Assembly (NCBI GenBank): GCA_903953895.1
Contig: CAJBLH010000030.1
Location: 1-64,000 of the forward strand
Direction of reading: 5' to 3'
Source: an uncultured Desulfobacteraceae bacterium
GTDB lineage: Bacteria; Desulfobacterota; Desulfobacteria; Desulfobacterales; Desulfatirhabdiaceae
Length of the DNA: 64,000 nucleotides
Shown: one piece after another, positions 1 to 9,611 of the stretch
Layout: each line of letters begins with the position of its first letter
Position numbering within the stretch: the first letter of the stretch is position 1
Position numbers and translations under genes: made by a program
Notes under the pieces: generated by a model
Seen by the model: only the letters and a program-made list of their open reading frames with translations
Database searches by the model: none
What the model was told of the DNA's origin: nothing

Positions 1-246
1 AGGGGCAGGTGCTATCAATCAGTTTCAAAATAGGGAGCCTCCTCATAGTTCAACGATATGAAAACGAAGAGAACTCTATGCAACAAATCTAATCTGTTAT
101 GCAATCATAATGTTGTTTCCCATACTACTGAACCAGTGCCGATATTTCAATTTGATATTTTATTCAAATTGATCTACAAAACAAGCAGCCAATGTATACG
201 TTCACTGCCCGGCAAGCTGGATTTACGTTTTTTCCTGGAGGAATTT

Positions 247-1803
247 ATGGTGTTGCCACTGCACGACAATCTATCAAGACTCGAAGAGATGCGCCGGGAG
301 TCGATTCAAGGGGGCGGGGATGATCGAATCGCCGCCCAGCACCAGAGAGGAAAGCTCACGGCCCGCGAGCGCATCGATCTTCTGCTGGATGCCGGCTCTT
401 TCGAGGAGTTTGATACACTGAAGACCGGCAGGGGCGGTTCTTTAGGAGAAGACGACCATCATTACCCAGGAGATGGCGTGGTAACGGGTCATGGGACCAT
501 CGATGGCCGAGAGGTGTTTGTCTTCAGCCAGGACTTTACGGTTATCGGAGGCTCCTTGGGGGAGGCCCATTCCCAGAAAATCAGCAAGGTCATGGACCAC
601 GCCGTTCGGGTCGGCTCACCTATCATCGGGCTGAATGACTCCGGCGGCGCCCGGATCCAGGAAGGGGTGGATGCCCTGGCTGCCTATGGAGAGATTTTTC
701 ATCGAAATGTCGAGGCCAGCGGGGTGGTTCCCCAGATTTCCTGTATCATGGGGCCTTGCGCCGGCGGTGCGGTTTACAGCCCGGCCATGACCGATTTTAC
801 CTTTATGGTTGAAAATTCCTCCAACATGTTCGTTACGGGCCCGAATGTCGTCAAGACAGTGATTCATCAGGATATCACCGCCGAAGAACTGGGTGGCGCA
901 CAGGTTCATGGCGCCGTCAGTGGTGTTGCCCATTTTGTGATTCCCAACGACATTCTCTGCCTTCGGGAAGTGCGAAGATTGATCAATTTTCTGCCTTCCA
1001 ACAATCGCCAGAAATCGCCTTTTCTCGATTTGCGGGATCCGCCCGAACGAACCGACCCGGCCCTCGACTACCTGATTCCCCCGAATCCCAACCAGACCTA
1101 CGACATGAACATTCTGATTTATAGCATTCTGGATGGTGCGGAATTTCTCGAGATACAGGCGAATTACGCCAGGAACATCATCTGCGGCTTCGGACGGATG
1201 GGAGGCCAGACCATCGGTCTGGTGGCCAACCAGCCCGCGGTTCTGGCAGGCGTACTCGACAGCAATGCCTCCACAAAAGCGGCCCGGTTCGTCCGGTTCT
1301 GCGATACGTTCAATATTCCACTGATATGCCTGGTGGATGTTCCCGGGTTCATGCCGGGTCCGGAACAGGAACACGGTGGGATTATCCGGCACGGCGCCAA
1401 ACTTCTCTATGCCTTCATTGAAGCCACCGTACCGCGGATCACGGTCATTGTCAGAAAAGCGTACGGCGGCGCCTATCTGGTGATGAACTCCAAGCATATC
1501 CATTGCGATATCAATTATGCCTGGCCGACCGCTGAAATCGCCGTCCTAGGCCCCCGTGGTGCGGTGGAAGTCATTTATCGCAAAGAAATCAAGGAATCCA
1601 AAAATCCGGACGCCACCATGGCAGAGAAAATGGAACACTACCGTAAAGCCTTTGTCAATCCGTTTCTGGCAGCCAAACGGGGATATATCGATGATGTGAT
1701 TTTCCCCAGAGACACCCGACACCGGCTGATTCGAACCCTGCAGTTCCTGGAAAGTAAAAAGACCCACCGGCCGGATCGCAAACACGGCAATATTCCCCTG
1801 TAA
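247..1803 (+). CDS. Acyl-CoA (propionyl-CoA type) carboxylase, carboxyltransferase subunit
   Basis: This is the carboxyltransferase (beta) subunit of a biotin-dependent acyl-CoA carboxylase; it moves CO2 from carboxybiotin to an acyl-CoA such as propionyl-CoA in the cytoplasm. The 518-residue product has the two crotonase-like halves of the family. The N half carries [22 protein letters not shown] and [13 protein letters not shown]. The C half carries [23 protein letters not shown], split around the gap, and [12 protein letters not shown]. The reading frame is open from 58, but the ATG at 247 is preceded by GGAGGAA (237-243) and matches the family N-terminus, so the 63 upstream codons are probably not translated. 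The biotin carboxylase subunit follows after 11 bases, giving a two-gene operon. The acyl-CoA preference cannot be read from the sequence. Bases 1-246 hold only an AT-rich leader with no convincing gene. Confidence 0.93.
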   Translation: MVLPLHDNLSRLEEMRRESIQGGGDDRIAAQHQRGKLTARERIDLLLDAGSFEEFDTLKTGRGGSLGEDDHHYPGDGVVTGHGTIDGREVFVFSQDFTVIGGSLGEAHSQKISKVMDHAVRVGSPIIGLNDSGGARIQEGVDALAAYGEIFHRNVEASGVVPQISCIMGPCAGGAVYSPAMTDFTFMVENSSNMFVTGPNVVKTVIHQDITAEELGGAQVHGAVSGVAHFVIPNDILCLREVRRLINFLPSNNRQKSPFLDLRDPPERTDPALDYLIPPNPNQTYDMNILIYSILDGAEFLEIQANYARNIICGFGRMGGQTIGLVANQPAVLAGVLDSNASTKAARFVRFCDTFNIPLICLVDVPGFMPGPEQEHGGIIRHGAKLLYAFIEATVPRITVIVRKAYGGAYLVMNSKHIHCDINYAWPTAEIAVLGPRGAVEVIYRKEIKESKNPDATMAEKMEHYRKAFVNPFLAAKRGYIDDVIFPRDTRHRLIRTLQFLESKKTHRPDRKHGNIPL

Positions 1804-1814
1804 GAGGTTGATGC

Positions 1815-3824
1815 ATGTTCAAAAAAATCCTGATAGCCAATCGTGGCGAAATCACCGTCCGGATCATCCAGACTTGTAAACGAATGGGAATTCAAACCGT
1901 AGCGGTGTATTCCGATGCGGATGCCAGAAGCCTTCATGTTCAGGAAGCAGATGAGGCCGTGTCGCTGGGAAGCTCTCGTTCATCGGAATCCTACCTGGTT
2001 TCCGAAAAAATCATCGAGGCTGCGCAAAAAACCGGATGTCAGGCCATCCATCCCGGTTACGGTTTTCTATCAGAAAACGCCGGATTCTGCGAAAAAGTAT
2101 CCCTTTCCGGCATGGTGTTTATCGGTCCATCGTCTGCCGCCATTGCGACTCTTGGGGATAAGATCGCTTCCAAGGCGCTGGCCCTGAAATCCGGGGTGCC
2201 TGTGGTTCCCGGGCATATCGGCATGCTGTCTGATCTGGCCGAGGCCGAGGCTGTTGCGGAACGGATCGGATTTCCCGTGCTGTTAAAGCCTGCTGCCGGC
2301 GGGGGCGGCAAAGGGATGCGGATCGTGTCCTGCAAGGAAGATATGGGGCCGGCGTTTAATGCCTGTCGGGAGGAAACGCAAAAGGCGTTCGGGGACCCTC
2401 AACTGTTTATCGAACGTTACATCTCCAATCCACGGCACATCGAGATTCAAATCCTGGCAGATCGGTATGGCAACGTCATTCATCTTGGTGAAAGAGAGTG
2501 TTCCATTCAACGCCGGTACCAGAAGATCATCGAAGAGACCCCGTCACCAGCAGTGGACCCTGACCTGCGCCAGAAAATGGGGGCCATGGCCTGCAACCTT
2601 GCCCGGGAAGCCGGCTATTCCAATGCCGGAACCGTCGAGTTCATCCTGGATGAAGACCGGAACATGTATTTTCTCGAAATGAACACCCGGCTTCAGGTGG
2701 AGCATCCCGTTACAGAGCGGGTCACCGGTCTTGATCTTGTCGAGCTTCAGTTAAAAATTGCTTATGGAGAGGTGCTTGCCCTTCGCCAGGAGGATGTATC
2801 CTTTTACGGGTCAGCCATTGAAGCCCGCATCTGCGCGGAAGATCCGGCCCGGAATTTTCTGCCGGCAACCGGGATGATCACCCGGTACGCCCCTCCCCGG
2901 GGTAGAAGTATTCGGGTGGACAGCGGTATTGTGGCCGGTAGCGTGGTCAGTGTCTATTATGATTCCCTGCTGTCCAAGGTGATTAGCTGGGGGCAGACGC
3001 GTGAAATCGCACGAATGGCGCTCATCGATGCTCTGAACGGATATCACATTGAAGGGGTGATCACCAATGTTGATTTTGTCAACCTGATACTGAATCATCC
3101 GGCTTTTGCTGCCGCAGAGCTGTCAACCCGGTTTATCGAAACGCATTTCGACAACGATAAGACTAAATTACTACCGTCAAACGAACGGCTCAGTCTGATG
3201 GCGATTGCAACCACGCTGGTGTATCATAACCGGCAAAAGCTGATCAGGGATTCTTTAAAGCCTATGGCGGCCCATGTCGGCGGCGCCACAAAACCCAGAG
3301 ACTGGTATCATTACATGGTCAAGAGCGAAGGGGATATTTTCGAACTTCGCCTGCAGGGAGATCCTGATCTGCGAAACTGGACGATCTGGGCCAACGGCAA
3401 TCAGTACCAGGTGGTTACTCCGGAGCTGGAGTTTTACCGAAGACGCATCAAGCTGAATGTCAACGGCCGGTACCAGATGTTTCGGCTTCAATTCCGGGGA
3501 AATTTCATCTGGGCCGCCTTTTGCGGCATCACTCGGGTTTTCGAGGTGTATAGCCCTCAGGAATGGGAACTGGCCCAATTCATGCCTAAAATTCAGAAGC
3601 GGGTACTGGACAACGTACTGGAATGCCCCATGCCAGGCCTTGTCGTGGATATCCGCGTACAGAAAGGGGATCGGGTGTATCGCGGCCAGGAACTGGTGAT
3701 TGTGGAGTCCATGAAAATGGAAAGCGGCGTGGCGTCTCCCTGTGATGGCGAAGTACAGGATATCCTGGTTGAAAAAGGCCAGGCGGTGGATACCGGAAAC
3801 ATACTGATGCGGTTTAAACTTTAG
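1815..3824 (+). CDS. Acyl-CoA carboxylase, fused biotin carboxylase and biotin carrier subunit
   Basis: This alpha subunit carboxylates its own biotin using ATP and bicarbonate and hands the carboxyl group to the subunit encoded just upstream. The 669 residues begin with the biotin carboxylase N-domain (KKILIANRGEI). The ATP-grasp region follows, with the glycine-rich loop GGGGKGMRIV near residue 160 and the catalytic EMNTRLQVEHPVTE near 290. The C-terminal biotinyl domain carries the acceptor motif ESMKMES with biotin lysine K634, 35 residues from the end. About 150 residues separate the two domains, the usual space for the BT-type subunit-interaction domain of propionyl-CoA carboxylases. 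A GAGGT ribosome site sits just before the ATG. A stem-loop follows the stop codon. Confidence 0.94.
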   Translation: MFKKILIANRGEITVRIIQTCKRMGIQTVAVYSDADARSLHVQEADEAVSLGSSRSSESYLVSEKIIEAAQKTGCQAIHPGYGFLSENAGFCEKVSLSGMVFIGPSSAAIATLGDKIASKALALKSGVPVVPGHIGMLSDLAEAEAVAERIGFPVLLKPAAGGGGKGMRIVSCKEDMGPAFNACREETQKAFGDPQLFIERYISNPRHIEIQILADRYGNVIHLGERECSIQRRYQKIIEETPSPAVDPDLRQKMGAMACNLAREAGYSNAGTVEFILDEDRNMYFLEMNTRLQVEHPVTERVTGLDLVELQLKIAYGEVLALRQEDVSFYGSAIEARICAEDPARNFLPATGMITRYAPPRGRSIRVDSGIVAGSVVSVYYDSLLSKVISWGQTREIARMALIDALNGYHIEGVITNVDFVNLILNHPAFAAAELSTRFIETHFDNDKTKLLPSNERLSLMAIATTLVYHNRQKLIRDSLKPMAAHVGGATKPRDWYHYMVKSEGDIFELRLQGDPDLRNWTIWANGNQYQVVTPELEFYRRRIKLNVNGRYQMFRLQFRGNFIWAAFCGITRVFEVYSPQEWELAQFMPKIQKRVLDNVLECPMPGLVVDIRVQKGDRVYRGQELVIVESMKMESGVASPCDGEVQDILVEKGQAVDTGNILMRFKL

Positions 3825-3830
3825 CACCCA

Positions 3831-3865
3831 GATTTCCCCACAATGTCAAAAATGACGGGGAAATC
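3831..3865 (+). terminator. Stem-loop after the carboxylase operon
   Basis: Perfect 9-base arms GATTTCCCC and GGGGAAATC enclose a smaller GTCA/TGAC pairing, beginning 7 bases after the biotin carboxylase stop. The T-tract (about 3874-3882) lies some 10 bases beyond the stem, further than in a textbook intrinsic terminator, so termination is likely but not certain. Confidence 0.5.
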
Positions 3866-3901
3866 AAGTTGTAGATTTTTTTGAACCCGCCAATTTAACA
3901 C

Positions 3902-3930
3902 TTGACAATTCAAATTATCCTGTTTAGTAT
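3902..3930 (+). promoter_or_regulatory. Sigma-70-like promoter upstream of the PilZ gene
   Basis: TTGACA (3902-3907), a 17-base spacer and TAGTAT (3925-3930) fit a housekeeping promoter. It lies about 245 bases before the PilZ start, so the transcript would have a long leader. Together with the stem-loop before it, this accounts for the 350-base gene-free stretch 3825-4174, in which I see no other gene. Confidence 0.5.
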
Positions 3931-4174
3931 CAACGCCGTAATAGTTTGTAGATTTCTATGAGATGTATCCGGGTTGTTCAATTAGTGCTGAGTCCGCCAC
4001 TTCCCTATTCGAATTCTCTGAGCTGTGTCTGCCTTTCTAAGTAGTTGAATGATTCCGAAGGCATCTTTTCTCGTTCTCCGTAAAGCTGTTTGTCGTTGTT
4101 ATCATGCTCACCTTCCGGATCTTCGATCTGGAAAATATTCGCGCTGCCCTTACCGGCGGGAAAGGAGACTGAAA

Positions 4175-4501
4175 ATGACTAGCGGAAAAGAAAAAAGACA
4201 AACGGATCGCTACGCGGTCGAAGCGCCTATTCTCTGCTCTTATTTCAATTTGCCTGTCAGCGCCAGCGCCAAGACCATCAATTTCAGCAGGGACGGCATG
4301 TATTTTGTTTCAGAGATGGAGTTTCATCCTGGTTCTGCTGTACTTATTCAGGTCAAGAACGGCGGTGTGCATCAGAAAATGCCGGAAAATACCGAAGGCA
4401 TGCGGCAGACAACGCTTGCCGAAGTCCGGTGGTGCAGGCGGGTTTCTGAAAAACCAACCCACTATCAAATAGGAGTGAAATACTATGAGTCCTGGTATTG
4501 A
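4175..4501 (+). CDS. PilZ domain protein (predicted cyclic di-GMP binding)
   Basis: This small 108-residue cytoplasmic protein is one PilZ domain. It shows the two ligand motifs of the family: RxxxR as RQTDR (R8 and R12), and the D/N-x-S-x-x-G motif as NFSRDG (N36, S38, G41). PilZ domains bind cyclic di-GMP and control motility, exopolysaccharide or secretion through partner proteins. The ATG at 4175 is chosen because AAAGGAG (4161-4167) precedes it; the frame is open upstream to 4049 but without family similarity. The gene converges on the STAS, cyclic-nucleotide-domain and ABC group on the other strand, so a functional link is possible but not shown. Confidence 0.82.
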   Translation: MTSGKEKRQTDRYAVEAPILCSYFNLPVSASAKTINFSRDGMYFVSEMEFHPGSAVLIQVKNGGVHQKMPENTEGMRQTTLAEVRWCRRVSEKPTHYQIGVKYYESWY

Positions 4502-4523
4502 CTGTAATGCAGCTTCCTTCCTG

Positions 4524-4871
4524 TCATCTTGATGAGCCGGAGATCAGCGAGACGCCGTCTTCCAGCGACGGAAGAATTGGCAGGAAGGAATCAAAACCAG
4601 CGATTTCAAATACTTCTTTCACATAATCCGCCATGGCGCATAATACAATCCGGCCTGCTTCGAGTTTCAGCTTTTTAGCGGTCTTTACCACGACTCTCAA
4701 TCCTGCACTTGTGATGTAATCCAGTTTCTGACAATCCAGAATGATATTGTAAATGCCACTTTCTATGGTCTGAACGATGCGTTTGTCCAATTCCGTTGAA
4801 GAGCCGGAGTCCAGCCGCCCCGCAAGGCTGAAAATAGTTATCTCTTGGTGCCGTGTTTCAATGATATCCAT
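4524..4871 (-). CDS. STAS domain protein (anti-sigma factor antagonist type)
   Basis: The 115-residue product is a single STAS domain of the SpoIIAA/RsbV type. Such proteins act as phosphorylation switches that bind a serine kinase/anti-sigma factor or a membrane partner. The conserved loop DYITSAGLR supplies the likely phosphorylatable serine S55, followed by the usual amphipathic helix. AAGGAAT precedes the ATG. It is the last gene of a minus-strand run ABC transporter, cyclic-nucleotide-domain protein, STAS. No cognate kinase gene is nearby, so the partner may be encoded elsewhere, or the STAS domain may serve the ABC protein directly. Confidence 0.85.
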   Translation of the reverse strand: MDIIETRHQEITIFSLAGRLDSGSSTELDKRIVQTIESGIYNIILDCQKLDYITSAGLRVVVKTAKKLKLEAGRIVLCAMADYVKEVFEIAGFDSFLPILPSLEDGVSLISGSSR

Positions 4872-4910
4872 TTGATTCCTTGTGTTAATGGCGCTGATTT
4901 TTGGTGGTTA

Positions 4911-5438
4911 TCAGATGAGGCTGACACCGATTCTTTGCGTGCAAGCCTTGCATCCTTCGGAACGGTCGCTTAAAAAAAGTTCTTCCCAGTGATGAATGTT
5001 ACGTGCCACAGCATGGAAGATATTGGACATGAGCTGGGGATATTGGTTCATTACATGAACAAATTTATCACGGGAAATTATCAGGCAAGTTACCGGAGAG
5101 GATGCTTTCAGGGAAAAAAGTCTGGGAGAATTCCCGAGAAGTGTCAATGCGCCAAAAAAATCTCCTTCTGTATAATTTCGGATAATCGCCTCGGCACCGT
5201 TTTCGGTGCGGGTTAGCACCGCATCTCCGGAAATCAGATAAAACGCTTGACCGTCGTCGTCGTCTTGGGTGAACAGAAAATCCCCAAGCTTGAAATTTTC
5301 CCGCGTACACAGGTATGCAAATACTTTCAGCGTGTCAAGGGGAAGCGCAGAGAAAAAATAGATTTCCCTTAACACATTCAGATTTTGCTGAAATTCACAG
5401 GTTGGGCATGATTCACTTTTTTCCGCCGACCAGCTCAT
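4911..5438 (-). CDS. Cyclic nucleotide-binding domain protein with terminal CxxC pairs
   Basis: The 175-residue protein has a CAP/CNB beta-roll at about residues 30-150 and no DNA-binding domain, so it is not a Crp-type regulator. In the phosphate-binding cassette (FFGALTLLGNSPR, 94-106) the usual glutamate after FG is alanine (A97), while R106 is kept, so cAMP may be bound poorly or not at all. A CxxC lies at each end, C11/C14 and C163/C166, enough for a metal or disulfide site. I chose the ATG at 5438 because AAAGGAG is well spaced before it. This start overlaps the end of the ABC transporter gene by 26 bases, which implies coupled translation. Confidence 0.8.
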   Translation of the reverse strand: MSWSAEKSESCPTCEFQQNLNVLREIYFFSALPLDTLKVFAYLCTRENFKLGDFLFTQDDDDGQAFYLISGDAVLTRTENGAEAIIRNYTEGDFFGALTLLGNSPRLFSLKASSPVTCLIISRDKFVHVMNQYPQLMSNIFHAVARNIHHWEELFLSDRSEGCKACTQRIGVSLI

Positions 5439-7920
5439 ACAGGGCTCCTTTTTTGGCAATGAGTTCATCGTAAGATCCCAGTTCAATAATTTTACCTGCC
5501 TTCATCACCGCAACTTTATCATAATTGCGAATGATATCCAGGCGATGAACTACGGATATCAGCGTTGTTTTTCCTTTCCACCGGGTTTCAAGAAGATTCT
5601 GGATGCGGGTCTGGGACTTGTTGTCAAGCGCTGATGTGGCTTCGTCCATGATCATGATGCGGGGAGACTTGAGAAATGTTCTGGCAATGGCCAGTTTCTG
5701 ACGCTGGCCTCCGGACAGCTTGTCCCCTTTGCTGCCGACCTGAAACTGCATGCCGATTTCAACGATTGTTTCAAGAAAATCCTCTTCGATAATCAGTTGA
5801 ATGATGCTTTGGTTGATCGTATCCAGGGCTTTGGGGTTGGATGTTTTGATCTGGCCGAACAAAATATTGTTCATGATGGTCTGGTTATAAATATAATTGG
5901 AGAGCTGATAAAACGAGAAGGCGGCAGGAGCATCTCGCGTGATGCTTTCTTGAATGAGCGATCTTCCCTCCAGAATCATGCGCTCTAAGATGGCCGGCAG
6001 TGCAACCAGCTTGTGTTTTCCGGGTTCAAAGCGAAGGGCAAGCTTCAATAGATAATTTCGATCGATATCCGACAACTGAAGCAGTTTGGTGCGCTTGATC
6101 CGGTCTGCCAGCAGGATGGACTCATCCCATTCATCGAAGGAAATCGGGCTTTGTTCAAAAAAAACGGGATCAGGGGAAAGGCTGCCGAGAATATCGACAG
6201 TTTGCCTGGTAAGCTCAGCTCCGAGACTCAGCAGCGGCATTGTTAAATCCGCCCGGTTCAACAACTCCAGAAAATAGGAATTCTGGGGTAGGTTGTTTTC
6301 TGAAAAAGTGGGGTCGTTGGGTGTTCCCAGAAAAAGATTTTCAGCCACGCTGGAAAAATACAGATATTTGTTTTCATCGAAAAATTCGACATGGTCTGCC
6401 AGCTTCTCGCCATATTCCTGCTGAAAGTTTTCACGGACAATGATCAGCCGGGCTGCCAGATCTTCCTGTCGCTCCTTGTCGAGAATAGTGTTGAGGCCAA
6501 ATCTGAGTACATCCACAAAAATACCCGTCTGGTGCAGAACGGCGATTTTATCGTCGAGTGACGGCTGTTCCATGTTTGTTTCCACATCATGGATAGCCGC
6601 ATAGGAATATACCAGATTCTCGTCGATGGAGCCGGAAAAAATGAACGGGCTCTGGGAAACAAAGCCCATGTTGGTGATCAAATCTTGTTTGGTCAGATCG
6701 GCGACTTCCATCTCGCCTAACAGAATGTGGCCGCCCGAATACTTGTAAAGTTGTCCGATACACAGAGCCAGCGTACTCTTCCCGCTTCCGGAAAAACCGA
6801 CGAGGGCCAGGGTTTCTCCGGATTTCAAGGATAAATTGATGTTGTCGAGCAGTTGAATACCGGTATCCGTCACATAAGACAGCTCTTTAATGTCGATGCT
6901 GCCGGGAAGCAGTAAAGCTCGGCGGCCTTCTGGCTCGACGATGAACTCGGTCGGCGTGTCAAAATACTCCATGGTGCGTTTATAGCTGACCGATGCATCC
7001 ATATAGACCTGATAGAATTCGATCAGCTCTTTCCAGGGATCATACAGTTTTTCCTGAGCAGATAAAAACGCCACCATAGCGCCCAACTCAAGCTGCCCCT
7101 GCATGGAGAGATAACCCCCCAGAATAAAAATGACAAAAGGGCCAAGACTGACGAAAAAATTATTGGTGACTTTCACCCCCTGTTTGTAAAGGGTCCAGAT
7201 GATCCGGATTTTTCGCATCTGGTCGACCAGCGAGCCGAACCGCCGGTTTTCTAAACGAAAAGTGCCGTTTCCCTGAATTTCATGGATTCCGGAAATGGCT
7301 TCTCCGATCAGGCTGGATATCGTGCGGGTGCTGTCGACCCGTTGTTTGTTGGCTTTGTTGGCCCCGCGTTGCAGAATGGGGATGATGATCAGAATCACAG
7401 GATAGAGAGCCAGAGAAATAACCGCCAGAAGTGGATTCAAATATATCAGGTATCCGGCAAACGCCAGGAGCGTCATGATGTTGATGACCGGTGCGGAAAT
7501 GGCCAGACCGACGAAGCTGCCGGCGGTAGCCAGTTCGGTAACCAGGGCTGAAACAACCATGCCTGGCTGTGCTTTCCGGTAAAAATTCAGCGGCAGAGTC
7601 AGAATATGTGCGAACAAGTCTTTTCGCATATTGGCAAGCACATTTTCAGATATCCGGGTTTGAAGAATGGTGATCATGAATTTGAGACCACTGGCCAGAA
7701 GCACCGATACCAGGTAACAGCCGCAGTAAATTAAGAGAAGATCCATTTTTCTTAGCTTGATGGCTTCATTGACGATCCGCTTTTGCATCTCGAGGGGAAT
7801 CACTCTGGCAAAAACAGTGACGGAAATCAGCAATACCAGCACGACCTGAAGCTTGACGTTTCCGGGCAGAACCCATGAAAAAAGTGAGCGTTTGACAATC
7901 GCAATTTTTTCCTTCTCCAT
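5413..7920 (-). CDS. ABC transporter, fused permease-ATPase with a long insert in the ATPase domain
   Basis: This 835-residue half-transporter belongs to the exporter (ABCB/MsbA-like) class. The membrane domain spans about residues 20-320 and the ATPase begins near 340. Walker A is GFSGSGKST (375-383), the Q-loop glutamine is Q423, the signature LSGGQ is at 735-739, Walker B with E760 is IMIMDEATSALD, and the switch histidine is H792, so the ATPase should be active. Normally some 60-80 residues separate Q-loop and signature; here there are about 310. Two segments in the insert (511-532 and 667-689) resemble the region after the Q-loop (419-439). The gene overlaps the cyclic-nucleotide-domain gene downstream. 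The substrate is unknown. Confidence 0.88.
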   Translation of the reverse strand: MEKEKIAIVKRSLFSWVLPGNVKLQVVLVLLISVTVFARVIPLEMQKRIVNEAIKLRKMDLLLIYCGCYLVSVLLASGLKFMITILQTRISENVLANMRKDLFAHILTLPLNFYRKAQPGMVVSALVTELATAGSFVGLAISAPVINIMTLLAFAGYLIYLNPLLAVISLALYPVILIIIPILQRGANKANKQRVDSTRTISSLIGEAISGIHEIQGNGTFRLENRRFGSLVDQMRKIRIIWTLYKQGVKVTNNFFVSLGPFVIFILGGYLSMQGQLELGAMVAFLSAQEKLYDPWKELIEFYQVYMDASVSYKRTMEYFDTPTEFIVEPEGRRALLLPGSIDIKELSYVTDTGIQLLDNINLSLKSGETLALVGFSGSGKSTLALCIGQLYKYSGGHILLGEMEVADLTKQDLITNMGFVSQSPFIFSGSIDENLVYSYAAIHDVETNMEQPSLDDKIAVLHQTGIFVDVLRFGLNTILDKERQEDLAARLIIVRENFQQEYGEKLADHVEFFDENKYLYFSSVAENLFLGTPNDPTFSENNLPQNSYFLELLNRADLTMPLLSLGAELTRQTVDILGSLSPDPVFFEQSPISFDEWDESILLADRIKRTKLLQLSDIDRNYLLKLALRFEPGKHKLVALPAILERMILEGRSLIQESITRDAPAAFSFYQLSNYIYNQTIMNNILFGQIKTSNPKALDTINQSIIQLIIEEDFLETIVEIGMQFQVGSKGDKLSGGQRQKLAIARTFLKSPRIMIMDEATSALDNKSQTRIQNLLETRWKGKTTLISVVHRLDIIRNYDKVAVMKAGKIIELGSYDELIAKKGALYELVGGKK

Positions 7921-8158
7921 AACAGCGAATCCCTCTTAGGATTTGATGAACCGGTTGAAAGAACGGAAAGACTCAGTATAAATACATAACTGCATATGTC
8001 CGGATCATGAAATTTGAAATAAAAAGAAGATGATTGCGGCACAATAAGTGCTTTTTCCAGCAAAGTCCAGTTGATTTAAATTCATTTTATCTGAAAAAGC
8101 GATAAAAAAAACAACATCGGCGTAACAAATTTAAAAAAACCAATGCCGTTATTTTTAC

Positions 8159-8187
8159 TTGACTTCACCGGAAGATTTTACTAAATT
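8159..8187 (+). promoter_or_regulatory. Promoter of sat
   Basis: TTGACT (8159-8164), 17 bases, then TAAATT (8182-8187), about 90 bases upstream of the sat start. The rest of the 357-base gap 7921-8277 between the divergent ABC transporter and sat genes is AT-rich, and I find no further gene in it. Confidence 0.5.
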
Positions 8188-8277
8188 CTAAACCTTTATG
8201 TACGAAATCATGGAACACCACCATGCGATAACCGTTAACCCAACAACCACATTTTTTTTGAAAGGAGAAAGTTACAC

Positions 8278-9549
8278 ATGTCAGAATTACTCCCCCCTCA
8301 TGGCGGAAAAGGCTTGACCTGCTGTTTGCTCGAAGGCGCAGAACTGGCAGCCGAACTGAAAAAAGCTCAGGGTCTTAAGAAAATCGACGTCAGCCCCCGT
8401 GAAAAAGGTGACCTGATCATGATGGGCATCGGTGGATTCAGCCCCCTGACCGGTTTTATGACCAAAGCCGACTGGAAAGGCGTTTGTGACAACTATCTTC
8501 TGGCAGACGGTACTTTCTGGCCCATTCCGGTCACGCTTTCCGCATCCAAGGAAGAAGCCGCTGCGATTGCTATCGGCGAGGAAATCGCCCTGTATGATCC
8601 CGAACGCAAAGAGTTCATGGCCACCATGAAGGTCACTGAAAAATTTGAGATGACCGATGCCGACAAGAAGTTTGAATGTGAAAAAGTGTATATGGGCGAA
8701 GGTACTAAAACCGCCGAGGATTTCTGGAAAATCGCCAAAAACGATCATCCCGGCGTTCAGATGGTCATGGAGCAGAAGGCTGTCAGCTTGGCTGGTCCGG
8801 TGAAAGTACTCAGCGAAGCGGAATACCCCAGCAAATATGCCGGCGTTTACATGAGACCGGCTGAATCCAGAAAGATTTTTTCTGAAAGAGGCTGGAATGA
8901 AGTGGCCGCCCTTCAGCTCCGTAACCCCATGCACCGATCTCATGAATATCTGTGTAAAATTGCGGTCGAAGTTTGCGACGGTGTGTTTATCCACTCACTG
9001 GTCGGCAATCTGAAACCCGGCGACATTCCTGCGGAAGTCCGCGTGAAATGTATCGATGCTCTGGTAAAGAATTATTTTGTGGAAGACAAAGTCGTTCAGG
9101 GCGGGTATCCGCTGGATATGCGCTATGCCGGTCCGCGTGAAGCCCTGCTTCATGCCACATTCCGCCAGAATTATGGGTGTTCCCGCATGATCATCGGTCG
9201 CGACCATGCCGGTGTAGGCGATTTCTACGGGATGTTTGAAGCCCAGACCATTTTCGACAAGATTCCCAAACCAGCCGGCGGAAAAGCCCTTCTCTGCACG
9301 CCGCTGAAAATCGACTGGACTTTCTACTGCTACAAATGCGACGGCATGGCATCCCTCAGAACCTGCCCCCACGGCAAGGCAGACCGCGTACTTTTAAGCG
9401 GCACCGCACTGCGTAAGGGTCTTTCCGAAGGAACGCCGATTGCCGATCATTTCGGACGTGATGAAGTTCTTGCCATTCTTAAGGAATACTACGCAGGTCT
9501 TGATGAAAAAGTCGAAGTCAAGCTGCATGGGGCTGCAACCGGCAAATAA
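8278..9549 (+). CDS. sat: Sulfate adenylyltransferase (ATP sulfurylase)
   Basis: This enzyme activates sulfate with ATP to adenylyl sulfate, the first step of dissimilatory sulfate reduction. The 423-residue product has the ATP-binding motif [10 protein letters not shown] (213-222) with the HxxH pair H219/H222, and GRDHAGVG (307-314). A Cys cluster C340, C351, C354, C363 with H365 resembles the zinc site of sulfate-reducer and archaeal enzymes. AAAGGAG precedes the ATG. It is monocistronic, with its own promoter and a strong terminator. The adjacent genes are not aprAB or qmo, so those steps must be encoded elsewhere. Confidence 0.96.
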   Translation: MSELLPPHGGKGLTCCLLEGAELAAELKKAQGLKKIDVSPREKGDLIMMGIGGFSPLTGFMTKADWKGVCDNYLLADGTFWPIPVTLSASKEEAAAIAIGEEIALYDPERKEFMATMKVTEKFEMTDADKKFECEKVYMGEGTKTAEDFWKIAKNDHPGVQMVMEQKAVSLAGPVKVLSEAEYPSKYAGVYMRPAESRKIFSERGWNEVAALQLRNPMHRSHEYLCKIAVEVCDGVFIHSLVGNLKPGDIPAEVRVKCIDALVKNYFVEDKVVQGGYPLDMRYAGPREALLHATFRQNYGCSRMIIGRDHAGVGDFYGMFEAQTIFDKIPKPAGGKALLCTPLKIDWTFYCYKCDGMASLRTCPHGKADRVLLSGTALRKGLSEGTPIADHFGRDEVLAILKEYYAGLDEKVEVKLHGAATGK

Positions 9550-9574
9550 TCATTCCGGTATTGCCTGATTCAAG

Positions 9575-9611
9575 AAAAGGAGATGTTCTAACAAGACATC
9601 TCCTTTTTTTT
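9575..9611. terminator. Intrinsic terminator between sat and the convergent aldolase-like gene
   Basis: Arms AAAAGGAGATGT (9575-9586) and ACATCTCCTTTT (9596-9607) form a 12-base stem followed by an eight-T run. It lies in the short gap between two convergent genes and touches the last codon of the minus-strand gene, so it probably also serves that gene. Confidence 0.9.

Noticed and set aside
616-1503. A 295-codon open frame opposite the carboxyltransferase gene
   Set aside because: It lies entirely within a well-supported gene and has no independent signal.
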